Assembly: GCA_003161515.1 (NCBI GenBank) | Contig: PMOH01000479.1 | Span: 1 to 26,196, forward strand | Reading direction: 5' to 3' | DNA length: 26,196 nt | DNA from: Deltaproteobacteria bacterium | Lineage (GTDB): Bacteria > Desulfobacterota > Binatia > Binatales > Binataceae | Part shown: positions 7,771 to 14,227 of the stretch, in pieces | Numbering within the stretch: the first letter of the stretch is position 1 | Layout of the letters: each line of letters opens with the position of its first letter | Program-made: the position numbers and the translations under genes | Notes under the pieces: generated by a model | Seen by the model: only the letters and a program-made list of their open reading frames with translations | Databases searched by the model: none | What the model was told of the DNA's origin: nothing

Positions 7771-7991
7771 CTACGGGCGCTGCCAGAAGGTTCCAACGCT
7801 TCGCGTGATGTAGATAGTGAGGTGTCAGTGGACGTTTGCGCACCCTTTGGTTCATGGGGCTTGGCCCCATTTGTCTTGGGGGCATCGGCCTTGGACGCGT
7901 CAAGGTTAGTCGCATCTGCGGAAACTGAAGCCTCAGCTTTTTGCCAGTCGCTGAGCTCATTTCCGGGTCCGCCATGACGCGCCTCAGCCAT
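7749..7991 (-). CDS. Small hydrophilic protein, C-terminus replaced by ATPase debris
   Basis: 80 residues with a good ribosome binding site (AGGAG 8 nt before the ATG), so probably once a real gene. The protein is hydrophilic: a start with GGPGNELSDWQKAEAS followed by an Ala/Lys/Thr/Ser-rich, probably disordered region. The N-terminus faintly recalls DUF2934-like small proteins (Trp, acidic, Ala pattern), but this is too weak to name. The final SPIGAWS is encoded by the DNA that reads PNWRLV in the ATPase frame, so the native C-terminus has probably been lost at a deletion junction. It follows the membrane protein gene at 8025-8252 on the same strand by 33 nt. Confidence 0.5.
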   Translation of the reverse strand: MAEARHGGPGNELSDWQKAEASVSADATNLDASKADAPKTNGAKPHEPKGAQTSTDTSLSTSREALEPSGSARSPIGAWS

Positions 7992-8024
7992 TTTCCAGCT
8001 CCTGCCAAAGGCTCGCGAGCCCTG

Positions 8025-8252
8025 CTATTTTGCGACAGCGCCTGAAAGCGGCTGCTGACGCTGGCTGCGAGGCCACCACGCCAAATCGTCGGTCATCACA
8101 TAGGTAGCCAAGGCTACAAGCATCAAAGAAACGGCGACCCATAGACGCCAGTCATGATGCGCATGCTTCCAGTAAGGACGATGGAAGCCATGGTTAATAC
8201 CATCGCTGTCTGGACCTTCGTAACTTTGATGACTGTGCTTTGTCTTACTCAC
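8025..8252 (-). CDS. Small single-pass membrane protein
   Basis: 75 residues from a GTG at 8252, with AGGAAA 3 nt upstream. The N-terminal half is His-rich and hydrophilic (KHSHQSYEG, HRPYWKHAHHDWR). One transmembrane helix follows (LWVAVSLMLVALATYVM, about residues 36-53), then a short tail. The pattern YWKxAHxDWR followed by a helix and YVMTDDL resembles unnamed small membrane proteins I associate with soil-bacterial stress and energy loci; no function is known to me. It sits between a phosphoketolase remnant and the small hydrophilic gene and may be a genuine survivor of the deletion that destroyed its neighbours. Confidence 0.6.
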   Translation of the reverse strand: MSKTKHSHQSYEGPDSDGINHGFHRPYWKHAHHDWRLWVAVSLMLVALATYVMTDDLAWWPRSQRQQPLSGAVAK

Positions 8253-8271
8253 TGGTTTCCTGCATCGACGA

Positions 8272-8387
8272 CTCCTTCAGCAGTGGATTGTCGTAGAGAT
8301 AAATCTGGCCGACCGGCGGTAGTTGGCGGCGCGCCAATAAGCGTCGATCTTGTGGAGCAGCTCCGGAGAGAGTGTTTTTGCATTCAT
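8272..8387 (-). pseudogene. N-terminal remnant of phosphoketolase, frameshifted
   Basis: From the ATG at 8387 the frame reads MNAKTLSPELLHKIDAYWRA then ANY, and after a frame change VGQIYLYDNPLLKE (8313-8272). This is the conserved start of xylulose-5-phosphate/fructose-6-phosphate phosphoketolase (normally about 790 residues; intact members read AANYLSVGQIYLYDNPLLKE). Five nucleotides stand where six would encode Leu-Ser, so a one-base deletion shifts the frame, which then stops within a few codons. Homology ends after Lys-Glu. Its ATG overlaps the stop of the glucoamylase-family gene (ATGA), indicating that the two were once a translationally coupled operon. Phosphoketolase would have cleaved sugar phosphates to acetyl phosphate. 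Confidence 0.75.
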
Positions 8388-9745
8388 GGTTCAATTCCCT
8401 TTTCCAGTGCTGATAGCCAACCCCCGCCAAAACCCGCTCGATGCAAGCCGCTTACGACGTAAGGGCAGTTCCGCATCAGTCGCCACAATAGGCCGGTACG
8501 ATAGTTTTCGATCATCAAGACAATCGGCCCTTGATTGAGACCGTAATGCCATGGTGATACCCAGCCACAAGGGTTGCTGGATTCGACGGGATAGGTAGGG
8601 TTGAAAGTCGCTTTGAACCCGTAAGGGTTGTGCGCGCATAATTTAACTTCGTTGATGAAGTAGTCGATCGTCGGTAACACGATCTCGGGCGCGAAAGGCA
8701 GCGAAGTAACCGCCGCCCACGGCGCGATGGTGCCGTCGTCGGGGCCATACGGCACACCCCGTCCCAGGTAGTCGAAGAATTGCCGCTCGATGCCACCCAC
8801 CTTGATTGTTTCGGCGCCGGGGCCGTCGCTCGCGGTAATTCCCCAGCAGTGGCTGCTATAGCCCGCGAACTTAAGCGGATTGTCTATAGCGTACTGTTGT
8901 TGGACATAGGTCGCTCGACGGCTGTTCTCGAAATAGTCGATGCCCTTTCCGCGCATGAACGCGTCCTGAATGCCGCGAAAGTCAATCCAGACATGCGAGA
9001 GCTGGTGTGTAAACAACGGGCCGGCGTAAAGGAATTCATATCCGTAACAGTGTTCCCACCGATAAGTCGAAATCCACGCAGTGTAGGAGCTCTCGGGCAG
9101 CGGATGAGTGGGCGAGCCCATACCCAGGACGTACAGCAGCATCGCTTCGTCGTAGCCTTCCCAATGGTATTTGAGGAATCCGCTTTCGGGCTTCCAGCCG
9201 TGGGTAAGCGTTAGGCCGCCGTTTTGCGCCCATTGCCAATCCGCGCGGCGATACAGCTGATCGGCGAGAGTGCGGATTTCATGTTCGTCGGCGGTATCCG
9301 CGTCGAAATAAACTCCCGCGGTCAAAGCACCCGCGAGCAAAAAAGCGCTATCTACCGTTGATAGTTCACATTGCCAGGCGCGCCGGCCGGTTCGCATGTC
9401 GAGAAAGTGATAGTACAGGCCCTGGTACCCGGTCGCGTCGGGCTCGGGGCCTTGCGGGCTGTTCCAGAAAAAACGCAGCGTGGTTAGCGTTCGTTCTACC
9501 GCAGCGGCCCGCGGCATAAATCCGCGCCCGACAGCCACCGGGTAAGCCGCCAACGCGAAGCCGGTAGCCGCAATACTGGCAGGCCAATTCGCCGCGGTCT
9601 TGTCGATTACCAGCCCGTTGTCCGGATTCGTCTCATGGAGAAAGTAGCTAAACGATTGGCGCTGAAGCCTTTCCAGCTCAGCGTCGGCGACCGGTTTGCC
9701 TGCCATCCGACTTACTTTTGCAACCGCATCTTCTGCATTAGCCAT
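8384..9745 (-). CDS. Glucoamylase-family (PF10091, GH144-like) protein
   Basis: 453 residues from the ATG at 9745 (AGG upstream); a longer frame begins with a TTG at 9796, adding 17 residues. The sequence follows the COG5368/PF10091 glycoamylase-like family, an (alpha/alpha)6 barrel found alone, in GH144 endo-beta-1,2-glucanases and at the C-terminus of cyclic beta-1,2-glucan synthases. Visible landmarks are SFSYFLHETNPDNGLVIDK, SIAATGFALAAYPVAV, STVDSAFLLAGAL, YEFLYAGPLFTHQLSHVWID, CWGITASDGP and the acidic EGYDEAMLLYVLGMGSP. No signal peptide is evident, so a cytoplasmic or atypically exported enzyme acting on beta-1,2-glucan or related oligosaccharides is inferred. Its stop overlaps the ATG of the phosphoketolase remnant. 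Confidence 0.82.
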   Translation of the reverse strand: MANAEDAVAKVSRMAGKPVADAELERLQRQSFSYFLHETNPDNGLVIDKTAANWPASIAATGFALAAYPVAVGRGFMPRAAAVERTLTTLRFFWNSPQGPEPDATGYQGLYYHFLDMRTGRRAWQCELSTVDSAFLLAGALTAGVYFDADTADEHEIRTLADQLYRRADWQWAQNGGLTLTHGWKPESGFLKYHWEGYDEAMLLYVLGMGSPTHPLPESSYTAWISTYRWEHCYGYEFLYAGPLFTHQLSHVWIDFRGIQDAFMRGKGIDYFENSRRATYVQQQYAIDNPLKFAGYSSHCWGITASDGPGAETIKVGGIERQFFDYLGRGVPYGPDDGTIAPWAAVTSLPFAPEIVLPTIDYFINEVKLCAHNPYGFKATFNPTYPVESSNPCGWVSPWHYGLNQGPIVLMIENYRTGLLWRLMRNCPYVVSGLHRAGFGGGWLSALEKGIEP

Positions 9746-10032
9746 TCGGTACCTGTAGTGCTTGCCGGTTGCAAATACTTCACGCACAGATTTCAAATGT
9801 CATCGTCGAACTTCGACCGTCCGAGCTGAAATCCGAGTCGTCTGTGAGCGGAAGAACCCGGCGTGAATCACCGTGAGCCGGAGATTCTCGGTCCTCGCAC
9901 TAGGAGCGTCTCGAGTTGATCTTAGCAGATTCAGGATTTGGCTGAGCCGACGATTGGCATCATCTGTTCCTTCGATAACCATTCGCTTTTGTCGTTGCTG
10001 TTGGCTAGGGACCCAGGTTCTTTCACCCAAGA

Positions 10033-10044
10033 TGAATCTATTCA
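10033..10044 (+). promoter_or_regulatory. Upstream TetR-type operator copy
   Basis: TGAAT-CT-ATTCA is a perfect 5+2+5 inverted repeat ending 6 nt before the -35 box of the tetR promoter. The same half-sites recur at 10083-10096, centre to centre 51 bp away, about five helical turns. Such A/T-rich TGAAT...ATTCA palindromes are typical targets of TetR/AcrR regulators. Confidence 0.6.
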
Positions 10045-10050
10045 GCTTTG

Positions 10051-10079
10051 TTGACGACCGCGCTGATCGGGGCTATAAA
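10051..10079 (+). promoter_or_regulatory. Sigma70-type promoter of the tetR operon
   Basis: TTGACG (10051-10056) and TATAAA (10074-10079) are separated by exactly 17 nt. The expected transcription start, about 7 nt after the -10 box, falls at about 10086, one base before the tetR ATG at 10087. The mRNA is therefore predicted to be leaderless, which agrees with the absence of a ribosome binding site there. Confidence 0.6.
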
Positions 10080-10082
10080 ATA

Positions 10083-10096
10083 ATGAATGGATTCAT
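10083..10096 (+). promoter_or_regulatory. Second TetR-type operator, over the tetR start codon
   Basis: ATGAAT-GG-ATTCAT is a perfect 6+2+6 inverted repeat covering the predicted transcription start and the first codons of tetR. It shares TGAAT-NN-ATTCA with the site at 10033-10044. Binding here would block promoter clearance, so autorepression is likely. Confidence 0.6.
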
Positions 10097-10755
10097 CTTT
10101 CGACCTACGGCCGGTCGGACTCCGCGACCGGCAGAAGCTGGAGCGTGAGCGCCGTATCGTAAAGGCGGCGGCGAAATTGTTCGCCAGGAAGGGCTACGTC
10201 GAAGTCGCGATGGAAGATGTAGCGGCCCGCGCAGGCCTCGCGGTCGGCACTATCTACAACTACTTTCCGTCCAAATCGGCGCTGCTGCTGGCAATCGTCA
10301 GGCGTGAATCGGAATCGCTGCTTGCGCGCGGGAGAAAAATCCTTGACCACCCGCTGCGCGACCCGGTGGCGGCCGCGTGCGCGTTCACCGAGATTTTTCT
10401 CGACGACCTCACACGTGACGACCGGCGGCTGTGGCGCGAACTGTTCGGCGCGGCGATTGCGGATCCGTCCGTCGTGGGGCGCCGACTATTCGAAGGCGAT
10501 GCGCAACTCGTATCGCAACTCGCTTCGCTGCTTGAGCATTATGGGACGTGTGGCGTTCTAGCATCCGATCTGGAACCCATTCCAGCGGCAACGGTTCTAT
10601 ACGGCGTCTGCTTCACCTGGATGACCGCTTATCTGATGAATGACGCGATCAGCGCCGAGATGGTGCGCAACGAAATTCGCCGCGGCACCGCGCTCGCCAT
10701 GCGCGGTCTGTTTCCGCGGGCTAAGACGACTATTACCGGAGGAGACAAACCATGA
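10087..10755 (+). CDS. TetR/AcrR family transcriptional regulator
   Basis: 222 residues. The N-terminal helix-turn-helix is clear: IVKAAAKLFARKGYVEVAMEDVAARAGLAVGTIYNYFPSKSALLLAIV (about residues 24-71), with the recognition helix in AGLAVGTIYNYF. The remaining 150 residues are the all-helical ligand and dimer domain. The ATG at 10087 is preceded by a promoter that predicts a leaderless transcript. It overlaps the next gene by 4 nt (ATGA), giving one unit with the SpoIIAA-like protein and the Rieske oxygenase, so an aromatic or hydrophobic substrate of that oxygenase is a reasonable inferred ligand. Two palindromes around its promoter indicate autoregulation. Confidence 0.88.
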   Translation: MDSSFDLRPVGLRDRQKLERERRIVKAAAKLFARKGYVEVAMEDVAARAGLAVGTIYNYFPSKSALLLAIVRRESESLLARGRKILDHPLRDPVAAACAFTEIFLDDLTRDDRRLWRELFGAAIADPSVVGRRLFEGDAQLVSQLASLLEHYGTCGVLASDLEPIPAATVLYGVCFTWMTAYLMNDAISAEMVRNEIRRGTALAMRGLFPRAKTTITGGDKP

Positions 10756-11117
10756 TCGAGATTATCGAAGGCCTTCCCGACAACGTAGTGGGAATTCTGG
10801 CTAAGGGCGAAGTGACGAGAAAGGACTACCTGGAGGTGGTGATACCGGCAATAGACAAGGCGCTGAAGCGAAATGCAAAGCTGCGGCTCTACTATGATCT
10901 GGGTTCGCAATTCACCGGAATCGATTTCGGCGCCGAATGGGAAGACTTCAAACTCGGAATCGAACATCTCTCACGGTGGGAGAGAGCGGCCGTCGTGACC
11001 GACGTCGCTTGGGTCAGGCATGCGGTGGGCGCCTTTCGTTTACTGATGCCTGGAGCGATGCGAGTCTTCCCATCCGACCAGGCGTCAGAGGCCCGGAAAT
11101 GGATCGTCGCAGCGTAG
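10752..11117 (+). CDS. SpoIIAA-like / STAS-SEC14 domain protein
   Basis: 121 residues, the full length of the SpoIIAA-like family (PF11964). Landmarks are an opening beta strand (MIEIIEGLPDNVVGILAKGE), a helix beginning VTRKDYLEVVIPAIDKAL, strand KLRLYYDLG, DFGAEWEDFKLGIEHLSRWERAAVVTD and a final helix before FPSDQASEARKWI. Proteins of this fold resemble anti-sigma-factor antagonists and lipid-binding domains, but this group has no established partner. An AGGAGA precedes the ATG, which overlaps the tetR stop by 4 nt, so translation is coupled to the regulator. Confidence 0.8.
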   Translation: MIEIIEGLPDNVVGILAKGEVTRKDYLEVVIPAIDKALKRNAKLRLYYDLGSQFTGIDFGAEWEDFKLGIEHLSRWERAAVVTDVAWVRHAVGAFRLLMPGAMRVFPSDQASEARKWIVAA

Positions 11118-11154
11118 GCTTTCCCCGCGCCGACGGGATCGAAAAGGAAGAACC

Positions 11155-12240
11155 ATGACTAACGACGATTTCATCCCGAATCAGTGGTATCCGATCTTCG
11201 ACAGCTCGAAGTTGAAACGGCGCAAACTTGTCGGCATCACCCGCCTCGGCGAGCGACTGGTTTTGTGGCGCGACAGCAGCGGCGCCGCCGTATGCATGAC
11301 CGACCGCTGCCCTCATCGCGCCGCGCAACTGAGCCTCGGATGGGTCCGCGACGATTGCCTGGTATGCCCATTCCACGGACTGCGCTTCGATTCCGCCGGC
11401 CGATGCGTGCTGATTCCCGCCAACGGCGAAGGCCAGTCAGTGCCTCGCGGGTTCGATTTGCCGACGCGTCAGGTCCGCGAGGCGCACGGCCTTGTGTGGT
11501 ATTGGTACGGCGATTCCGAAGCCGCCACTGAAATCCCCTGGTTTCCCGAAGCGCCGGAGCCAGGTCCGCGAACCAGCTTCGTGCAGCGCGAGTATCCCGT
11601 CTCATACCTGCGCGTGATGGAGAACCTCGGCGACATGCATCATGTGCCGTTCGTTCATCGAGCGACTATCCCCGGCGCAGGAACTCGCGTCGAAGTGCAG
11701 GAAGCGCGGCTCGACGACGCTGTCATTCGAATGAGGGTCTCACTGCATCACGAACGATCTGGCTGGATGCAGCCGACTTACAACTTCACTTACGCGATTC
11801 GTCTACCTACCCTCGCGACGATTGAGGTCGCACGAGGGATACAGTTCGTGGCCAGCGCGACGCCGATCGATCGCGATCATACGTGGCTGTGGGCGCGATA
11901 TGGTCAGGACTATATTCCGGGATGGCTGGGCGGCAGAGTCATCGCGCGGCTGGCTGCGAAGTTCGACATGCAGTTGGTGTTCACCCATCAGGACATGCGG
12001 ATGCTCGCAAGCCAGCAGCGCAATGAACCCGAAGATATCTCGTCCTATCACCTGTTCGAGGCGGATCGCGCAATCGCGTTGTATTTCGGTCTGCGCAAAC
12101 AGGCGATAGACGAAGCGCGAGCCGTCGATCACTCGACAACCGCTTCGGCTTCCTGTGGCACGCCGGTTTTGGGCAATAGGTACAAGAAGGGCAGCACGGC
12201 AACCAGCATTACTGCCATTAGCCAGAAACAATCGTTGTAG
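11155..12240 (+). CDS. Rieske non-heme iron oxygenase alpha subunit, odd C-terminus
   Basis: 361 residues. The Rieske [2Fe-2S] ligands are C52 and H54 (CPH) and C71 and H74 (CPFH). The mononuclear iron site is in ENLGDMHHVPFVH (D160 bridging, H163 and H168), with HQDMRM near 280 likely supplying the acidic ligand. The family hydroxylates or demethylates aromatic or steroid-like substrates using a separate reductase, which is not in this window. AGGAAG precedes the ATG. Normal homology appears to stop near residue 325 (ADRAIALYFGLRKQAIDEAR). The last ~35 residues are read from DNA that on the opposite strand encodes a transporter tail, so the native stop was probably lost at a junction. The catalytic domain is complete, so activity is possible. 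Confidence 0.85.
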   Translation: MTNDDFIPNQWYPIFDSSKLKRRKLVGITRLGERLVLWRDSSGAAVCMTDRCPHRAAQLSLGWVRDDCLVCPFHGLRFDSAGRCVLIPANGEGQSVPRGFDLPTRQVREAHGLVWYWYGDSEAATEIPWFPEAPEPGPRTSFVQREYPVSYLRVMENLGDMHHVPFVHRATIPGAGTRVEVQEARLDDAVIRMRVSLHHERSGWMQPTYNFTYAIRLPTLATIEVARGIQFVASATPIDRDHTWLWARYGQDYIPGWLGGRVIARLAAKFDMQLVFTHQDMRMLASQQRNEPEDISSYHLFEADRAIALYFGLRKQAIDEARAVDHSTTASASCGTPVLGNRYKKGSTATSITAISQKQSL

Positions 12241-12254
12241 GCATCGGTGCCATT
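12129..12254 (-). pseudogene. C-terminal remnant of an MFS (DHA2-like) transporter
   Basis: On the minus strand the frame reads NGTDAYNDCFWLMAVMLVAV, then LPFLYLLPKTGVPQEAEAVVE and a TGA at 12129. This has the form of a last transmembrane helix and cytoplasmic tail of an EmrB/DHA2-type major facilitator. Upstream the frame has no further homology. It lies antisense to the last ~110 bases of the Rieske gene and 147 nt from a tRNA-Leu-like end, so a rearrangement junction is likely. The assignment rests on about 41 residues. Confidence 0.45.
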
Positions 12255-12400
12255 AATCCGGCATCGATGCGGGCGGCCAAGCCCTCAGACTCCGTCGTGC
12301 GCGCAGAGCTCTGTTTTGCCAAGCGGATCGGCGCGAGCTTAGCAGCAGCGGCGGAAACGCCGAGCGCCGCCTGAGCGTCGCGTGAGGTAAGGTGGTACCG

Positions 12401-12433
12401 GTCCGTGCCGGTTCGAGTCCCGCCCCCCGGCAC
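12401..12433 (+). repeat. tRNA-Leu 3'-end-like sequence, direct repeat of 6495-6526
   Basis: Aligned to 6495-6526, 29 of 32 positions match with one extra C. It begins GTCCGTGC, contains the T-loop GGTTCGAGT and ends in CCGGCAC. Upstream sequence does not complete a tRNA, and two mismatches spoil the T stem. Both copies have the same orientation, 5.9 kb apart, as expected for att-type ends of an integrated element or nested insertions into a tRNA-Leu gene. About 120 bases without a gene follow. Confidence 0.5.
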
Positions 12434-12555
12434 TCTCCGAGTTAACTCGCGGCTGCGAACCACCGCAGATACCAGGAGATGCGAAGCCGCTGATCGACGG
12501 ACCAGGCAAATGGCATGGCCCGCGAGAGCGTTCAGTTCGCGGGCCGCTCGTGATT

Positions 12556-12576
12556 TGTGCGGAGACTTTTCACGCC
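12556..12576 (+). promoter_or_regulatory. Shared 21-bp element, copy a
   Basis: TGTGCG-N5-TTTTCACGCC, ending 8 nt before the GTG of the Pro-rich secreted protein. TTTTCACGCC can also pair with GGTGTGAAAA (12582-12591), a 10-bp hairpin with one G-T pair that encloses the start codon. Confidence 0.5.
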
Positions 12577-12584
12577 TTCAGGGT

Positions 12585-12953
12585 GTGAAAACAACCACAA
12601 CATTAGTTGCGACATTTGTCACGGCCTCGGCGCTGGTTTTTGTCCAACCGGTTTTCGCGCAGAAGGGTGGCATTTCAGCGGCGGAAATCGCAATTAATGA
12701 CCGAGAATCGTCGATGGTTCCGAATTTCGAGGAGCCTTGGAGCGACAGCTCGCCTTCATTCACGAGCCCTGCGCTGGCGCCTGCGCCAGGGGAGCCCGAG
12801 TATTCCGAGCCGGAATCGATGTTTGTGCCACCGCCGCCCGTCGGCCTGATCGAGCCCGGTGATCATCCCGCAATCTCCCCGACCAGCCCAACGTTGATAC
12901 CGCCCGGCACGATGGACATGCCTGCCGGCGGATTCGGCGGCCGACTTCGCTGA
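12585..12953 (+). CDS. Small secreted Pro-rich protein
   Basis: 122 residues from a GTG at 12585, chosen because it gives a standard signal peptide (KTTTTLVATFVTASALVF, cleavage after VQPVFA). The frame is open further upstream but without signal-like sequence. The mature protein has QKGGISAAEIAINDRESS and then a Pro/Ser/Glu-rich, probably disordered tail (APAPGEPEYSEPESMF, VPPPPVGLIEPGDHP) ending in Gly-rich GGFGGRLR. I recognise no family. The AGGG upstream is too close to the GTG for a normal ribosome binding site. The GTG lies in the 3' arm of a possible hairpin formed with element copy a, so translation may be controlled. A short hairpin AAAGC-GGC-GCTTT lies 10 nt past the stop. Confidence 0.6.
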   Translation: MKTTTTLVATFVTASALVFVQPVFAQKGGISAAEIAINDRESSMVPNFEEPWSDSSPSFTSPALAPAPGEPEYSEPESMFVPPPPVGLIEPGDHPAISPTSPTLIPPGTMDMPAGGFGGRLR

Positions 12954-13002
12954 ACTCCTGAAAAAGCGGCGCTTTCCTTGTGAGATCGAATAGCACGCAA
13001 AT

Positions 13003-13023
13003 CGTGCGGTGATTTGTCACGCC
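13003..13023 (+). promoter_or_regulatory. Shared 21-bp element, copy b
   Basis: CGTGCG-N5-TTGTCACGCC, the most diverged copy (two changes), 23 nt before the ATG of the small membrane protein that opens the RND operon. A local inverted repeat GCACG-CAAAT-CGTGC (12994-13008) overlaps its left half. Confidence 0.45.
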
Positions 13024-13046
13024 CATTTGATGAGAGGTTAAGGAAA

Positions 13047-13241
13047 ATGAAAACGAAACAAGCTGAGATTTACAGGCATTTTACCAACGTGATGCCGCAC
13101 GACACGAAAGTAGTTCACGCGCGCGCGATTCATTATGGCTCCTACGACGAGGACACGGCCGCGCTCGGTCTCTCAATGATCGGGCTGGCACTCATGATCG
13201 CGACAACCATTTCGCTGTTGGTCGCTTTCTCAATTCTCTAG
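13047..13241 (+). CDS. Small membrane protein, first gene of the RND operon
   Basis: 64 residues from the ATG at 13047, with GAGAGG and AAGGA upstream. The N-terminal half is hydrophilic with several His residues (HFTN, MPHDTK, HARAIHYGSYDED). The C-terminal half is one transmembrane helix (LGLSMIGLALMIATTISLLV, about residues 40-62). It ends 13 nt before the ATG of the dehydrogenase gene, so it belongs to the same transcript. Its family is unknown to me; a small accessory subunit of the pump, as AcrZ is for AcrB, is possible but only an analogy. Confidence 0.65.
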   Translation: MKTKQAEIYRHFTNVMPHDTKVVHARAIHYGSYDEDTAALGLSMIGLALMIATTISLLVAFSIL

Positions 13242-13254
13242 GGAGGAACAGACA

Positions 13255-14196
13255 ATGATTTCTCAAAATTCAACAATTGGATTCATCGGGCTTGGCGCTA
13301 TGGGGCAGCTCATGGCGCGCAGACTTCTTAATAGCGGTTTCAAGCTGGTCGCGTACGACCATACGAGCCAGAAAACGGCAGCGCTCGTTGCCAAGGGCGC
13401 GGTGGCGGCCCCTAGCATTCGCCAGCTCGCGAGAAAATCAGAGGTGATCATCTCCTGCCTGCCCAACGACGAAGCGGTTCTGAGCGTCTATCAAGGTCCC
13501 GAAGGTGTCATCGCCTGCGCGAATCCCGGGACCATCGTGATCGAGATGAGCACCGTCTCGCCGGATACGTCGCGGCTGCTCCATCGGATGGGAATAGAGC
13601 GCGGGATCGAGGTCCTGGACGTCGCAATTTCCGGCAGCACGCCCGCGGCCGAGAGTGGCACTGTGACGCTGCTTGGCGGTGGCGACGCGAAGGTTTTCGA
13701 GGCATGCCAGCCGATCTTTTCGGCTATCGCGAAGCAGTATTTCCTCATGGGGCCGAGCGGCTCTGGGACCGCGATGAAGCTCGTCGTAAACGCTTTGCTC
13801 GGCGTCAACATGCAGGCGATCGCCGAGGCAGTCGCCTTCGGAGAGAAGGCTGGGCTCGATCGCGACCTCCTACTGAACGTACTTTCGAAGACCGCAGTGA
13901 TTTCGCCGGCGCATCAGAACAAGCTGCTCCGCGCCGAGCACGACGACTACTCGCCTCAATTTCCGCTGCGCCTCATGAACAAGGATTTCAAATTGATTCT
14001 CGAGAAGGCGAGCGAAGTCGGAGCACCGATGCCGCTAACCGCGGCCGCGCTCCAGGTCAATGCGGCCCGGAACGCTGTCAACGGCGACGAAGATTTCTCG
14101 AGCGTGATCAGCGAGATGGAACGCCTCGCGCGGGTCCACGACGATGCGCAGCCGGCCAGTTTGATCTCAAGGGTGAAGTCCGCGGCCGCGCGATGA
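13255..14196 (+). CDS. NAD(P)-dependent beta-hydroxyacid dehydrogenase family
   Basis: 313 residues, the usual length for 3-hydroxyisobutyrate / tartronate semialdehyde reductase relatives. The N-terminal Rossmann motif is IGFIGLGAMGQLMARRLL (about residues 8-25). The substrate loop is DVAISGSTPAAESGTVTLLGGG, and the catalytic lysine lies in GPSGSGTAMKLVVNALLG, followed by the all-helical dimer domain. The enzyme oxidises or reduces a small beta-hydroxy acid; the exact substrate cannot be read. GGAGG precedes the ATG. It lies 31 nt before the RND permease and is followed in the same operon by an aldo/keto reductase, suggesting detoxification of an aldehyde or organic acid alongside export. 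Confidence 0.88.
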   Translation: MISQNSTIGFIGLGAMGQLMARRLLNSGFKLVAYDHTSQKTAALVAKGAVAAPSIRQLARKSEVIISCLPNDEAVLSVYQGPEGVIACANPGTIVIEMSTVSPDTSRLLHRMGIERGIEVLDVAISGSTPAAESGTVTLLGGGDAKVFEACQPIFSAIAKQYFLMGPSGSGTAMKLVVNALLGVNMQAIAEAVAFGEKAGLDRDLLLNVLSKTAVISPAHQNKLLRAEHDDYSPQFPLRLMNKDFKLILEKASEVGAPMPLTAAALQVNAARNAVNGDEDFSSVISEMERLARVHDDAQPASLISRVKSAAAR

Positions 14197-14227
14197 CCGA
14201 CTGAGAATCCAGGGAGGGTTATCAGCC

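Noticed and set aside
9857..9885. Minus-strand TTCACGCC upstream of the glucoamylase-family gene as a fifth copy of the 21-bp element
   Set aside because: The left block does not match TGTGCG at the 5-nt spacing.
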